From an uncultured Bacteroidales bacterium (GTDB taxonomy: Bacteria > Bacteroidota > Bacteroidia > Bacteroidales > UBA932): a stretch of 17,080 bases of DNA. Under the pieces are notes generated by a model. The model was not told where the DNA came from and searched no databases. It saw only the letters and a list, made by a program, of their open reading frames with translations. The stretch is taken from assembly GCA_900546395.1 (NCBI GenBank), contig URDD01000055.1, forward strand, positions 1 through 17,080, read 5' to 3'. Shown piece after piece: positions 17,005-17,080 of the stretch; within the stretch, counting starts at the first letter, position 1; every line of letters starts with the position of its first letter. The position numbers were made by a program, and so were the translations under genes.

Positions 17005-17079
17005 TATTTTTCGATTAGAACTCGTAAGTTTGCGGAACGGCATTAGAGCCAATTCTTGCAGACTATGAATAAAGGCAAA
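16990..17079 (-). other. Open frame entering from the right edge, ending inside the repeat
   Basis: On the - strand, 29 codons are open from the window edge to a TAA at 16990-16992, which lies inside the inverted-repeat arm. The translation (ending RKINFSL) matches no family that I recognise. It could be the C-terminus of a gene outside the window or part of a longer dispersed repeat. In the left repeat copy the extra base at position 8 would shift this frame. Confidence 0.2.
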
Positions 17080-17080
17080 A

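Noticed and set aside
1..17080. tRNA, rRNA, CRISPR array, insertion-sequence transposase or phage genes
   Set aside because: I looked for cloverleaf, regularly spaced repeats and transposase or integrase motifs and saw none; all large frames are accounted for by other families.

Overview
The window looks like chromosomal DNA from a member of the Bacteroidales. Supporting signs are a SusC/SusD pair, many lipoproteins with a Cys-ending signal peptide, promoter-like TAnnTTTG boxes instead of sigma70 boxes, and a near absence of Shine-Dalgarno sequences. I cannot resolve the family or genus from sequence alone.

Layout. Positions 1-74 carry one arm of a long inverted repeat; its partner is at 16932-17004 near the right edge. 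Next is a promoter-like region and a four-gene polysaccharide-utilisation type operon on the + strand (214-7313): a SusC-like TonB-dependent transporter broken by a single-base frameshift near position 998, a SusD-like lipoprotein, a GH18 glycosidase lipoprotein of the endo-beta-N-acetylglucosaminidase type, and a DUF1735-plus-LamG lipoprotein that is probably a surface glycan-binding protein. A strong terminator ends the operon at 7378-7411. The intergenic stretch after it (about 7412-7657) is rich in small hairpins and precedes a lipoprotein with a nucleoside 2-deoxyribosyltransferase-like fold (7658-8200).

A bidirectional terminator (8290-8322) separates this gene from a convergent housekeeping gene, gpmI (8336-9853, - strand), which is divergent from rnr (RNase R, 10015-12570). 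After the rnr terminator comes a membrane-anchored TPR protein with a C-terminal LuxR-like helix-turn-helix (12720-14324). It is followed by an AT-rich section with a GTG-start FnIII-type lipoprotein (14519-16300) and a small outer-membrane-barrel-like protein (16362-16853). The right edge holds a 17-bp-stem palindrome (16858-16914), the second inverted-repeat arm, and about 75 bases of unassigned sequence.

How the genes work together. The first operon is predicted to bind (SusD, LamG protein), cut (GH18) and import (SusC) a host-type N-glycan at the cell surface, but the SusC frameshift suggests import may be lost in this strain or assembly. The gpmI/rnr core is ordinary metabolism and RNA decay. 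The third section may be a small surface-protein locus controlled by its neighbouring one-component membrane regulator; that link is inference from position only. Ends that carry the same repeat in opposite orientation may mark an invertible or mobile segment, dispersed repeats, or simply assembly breakpoints at repeats.
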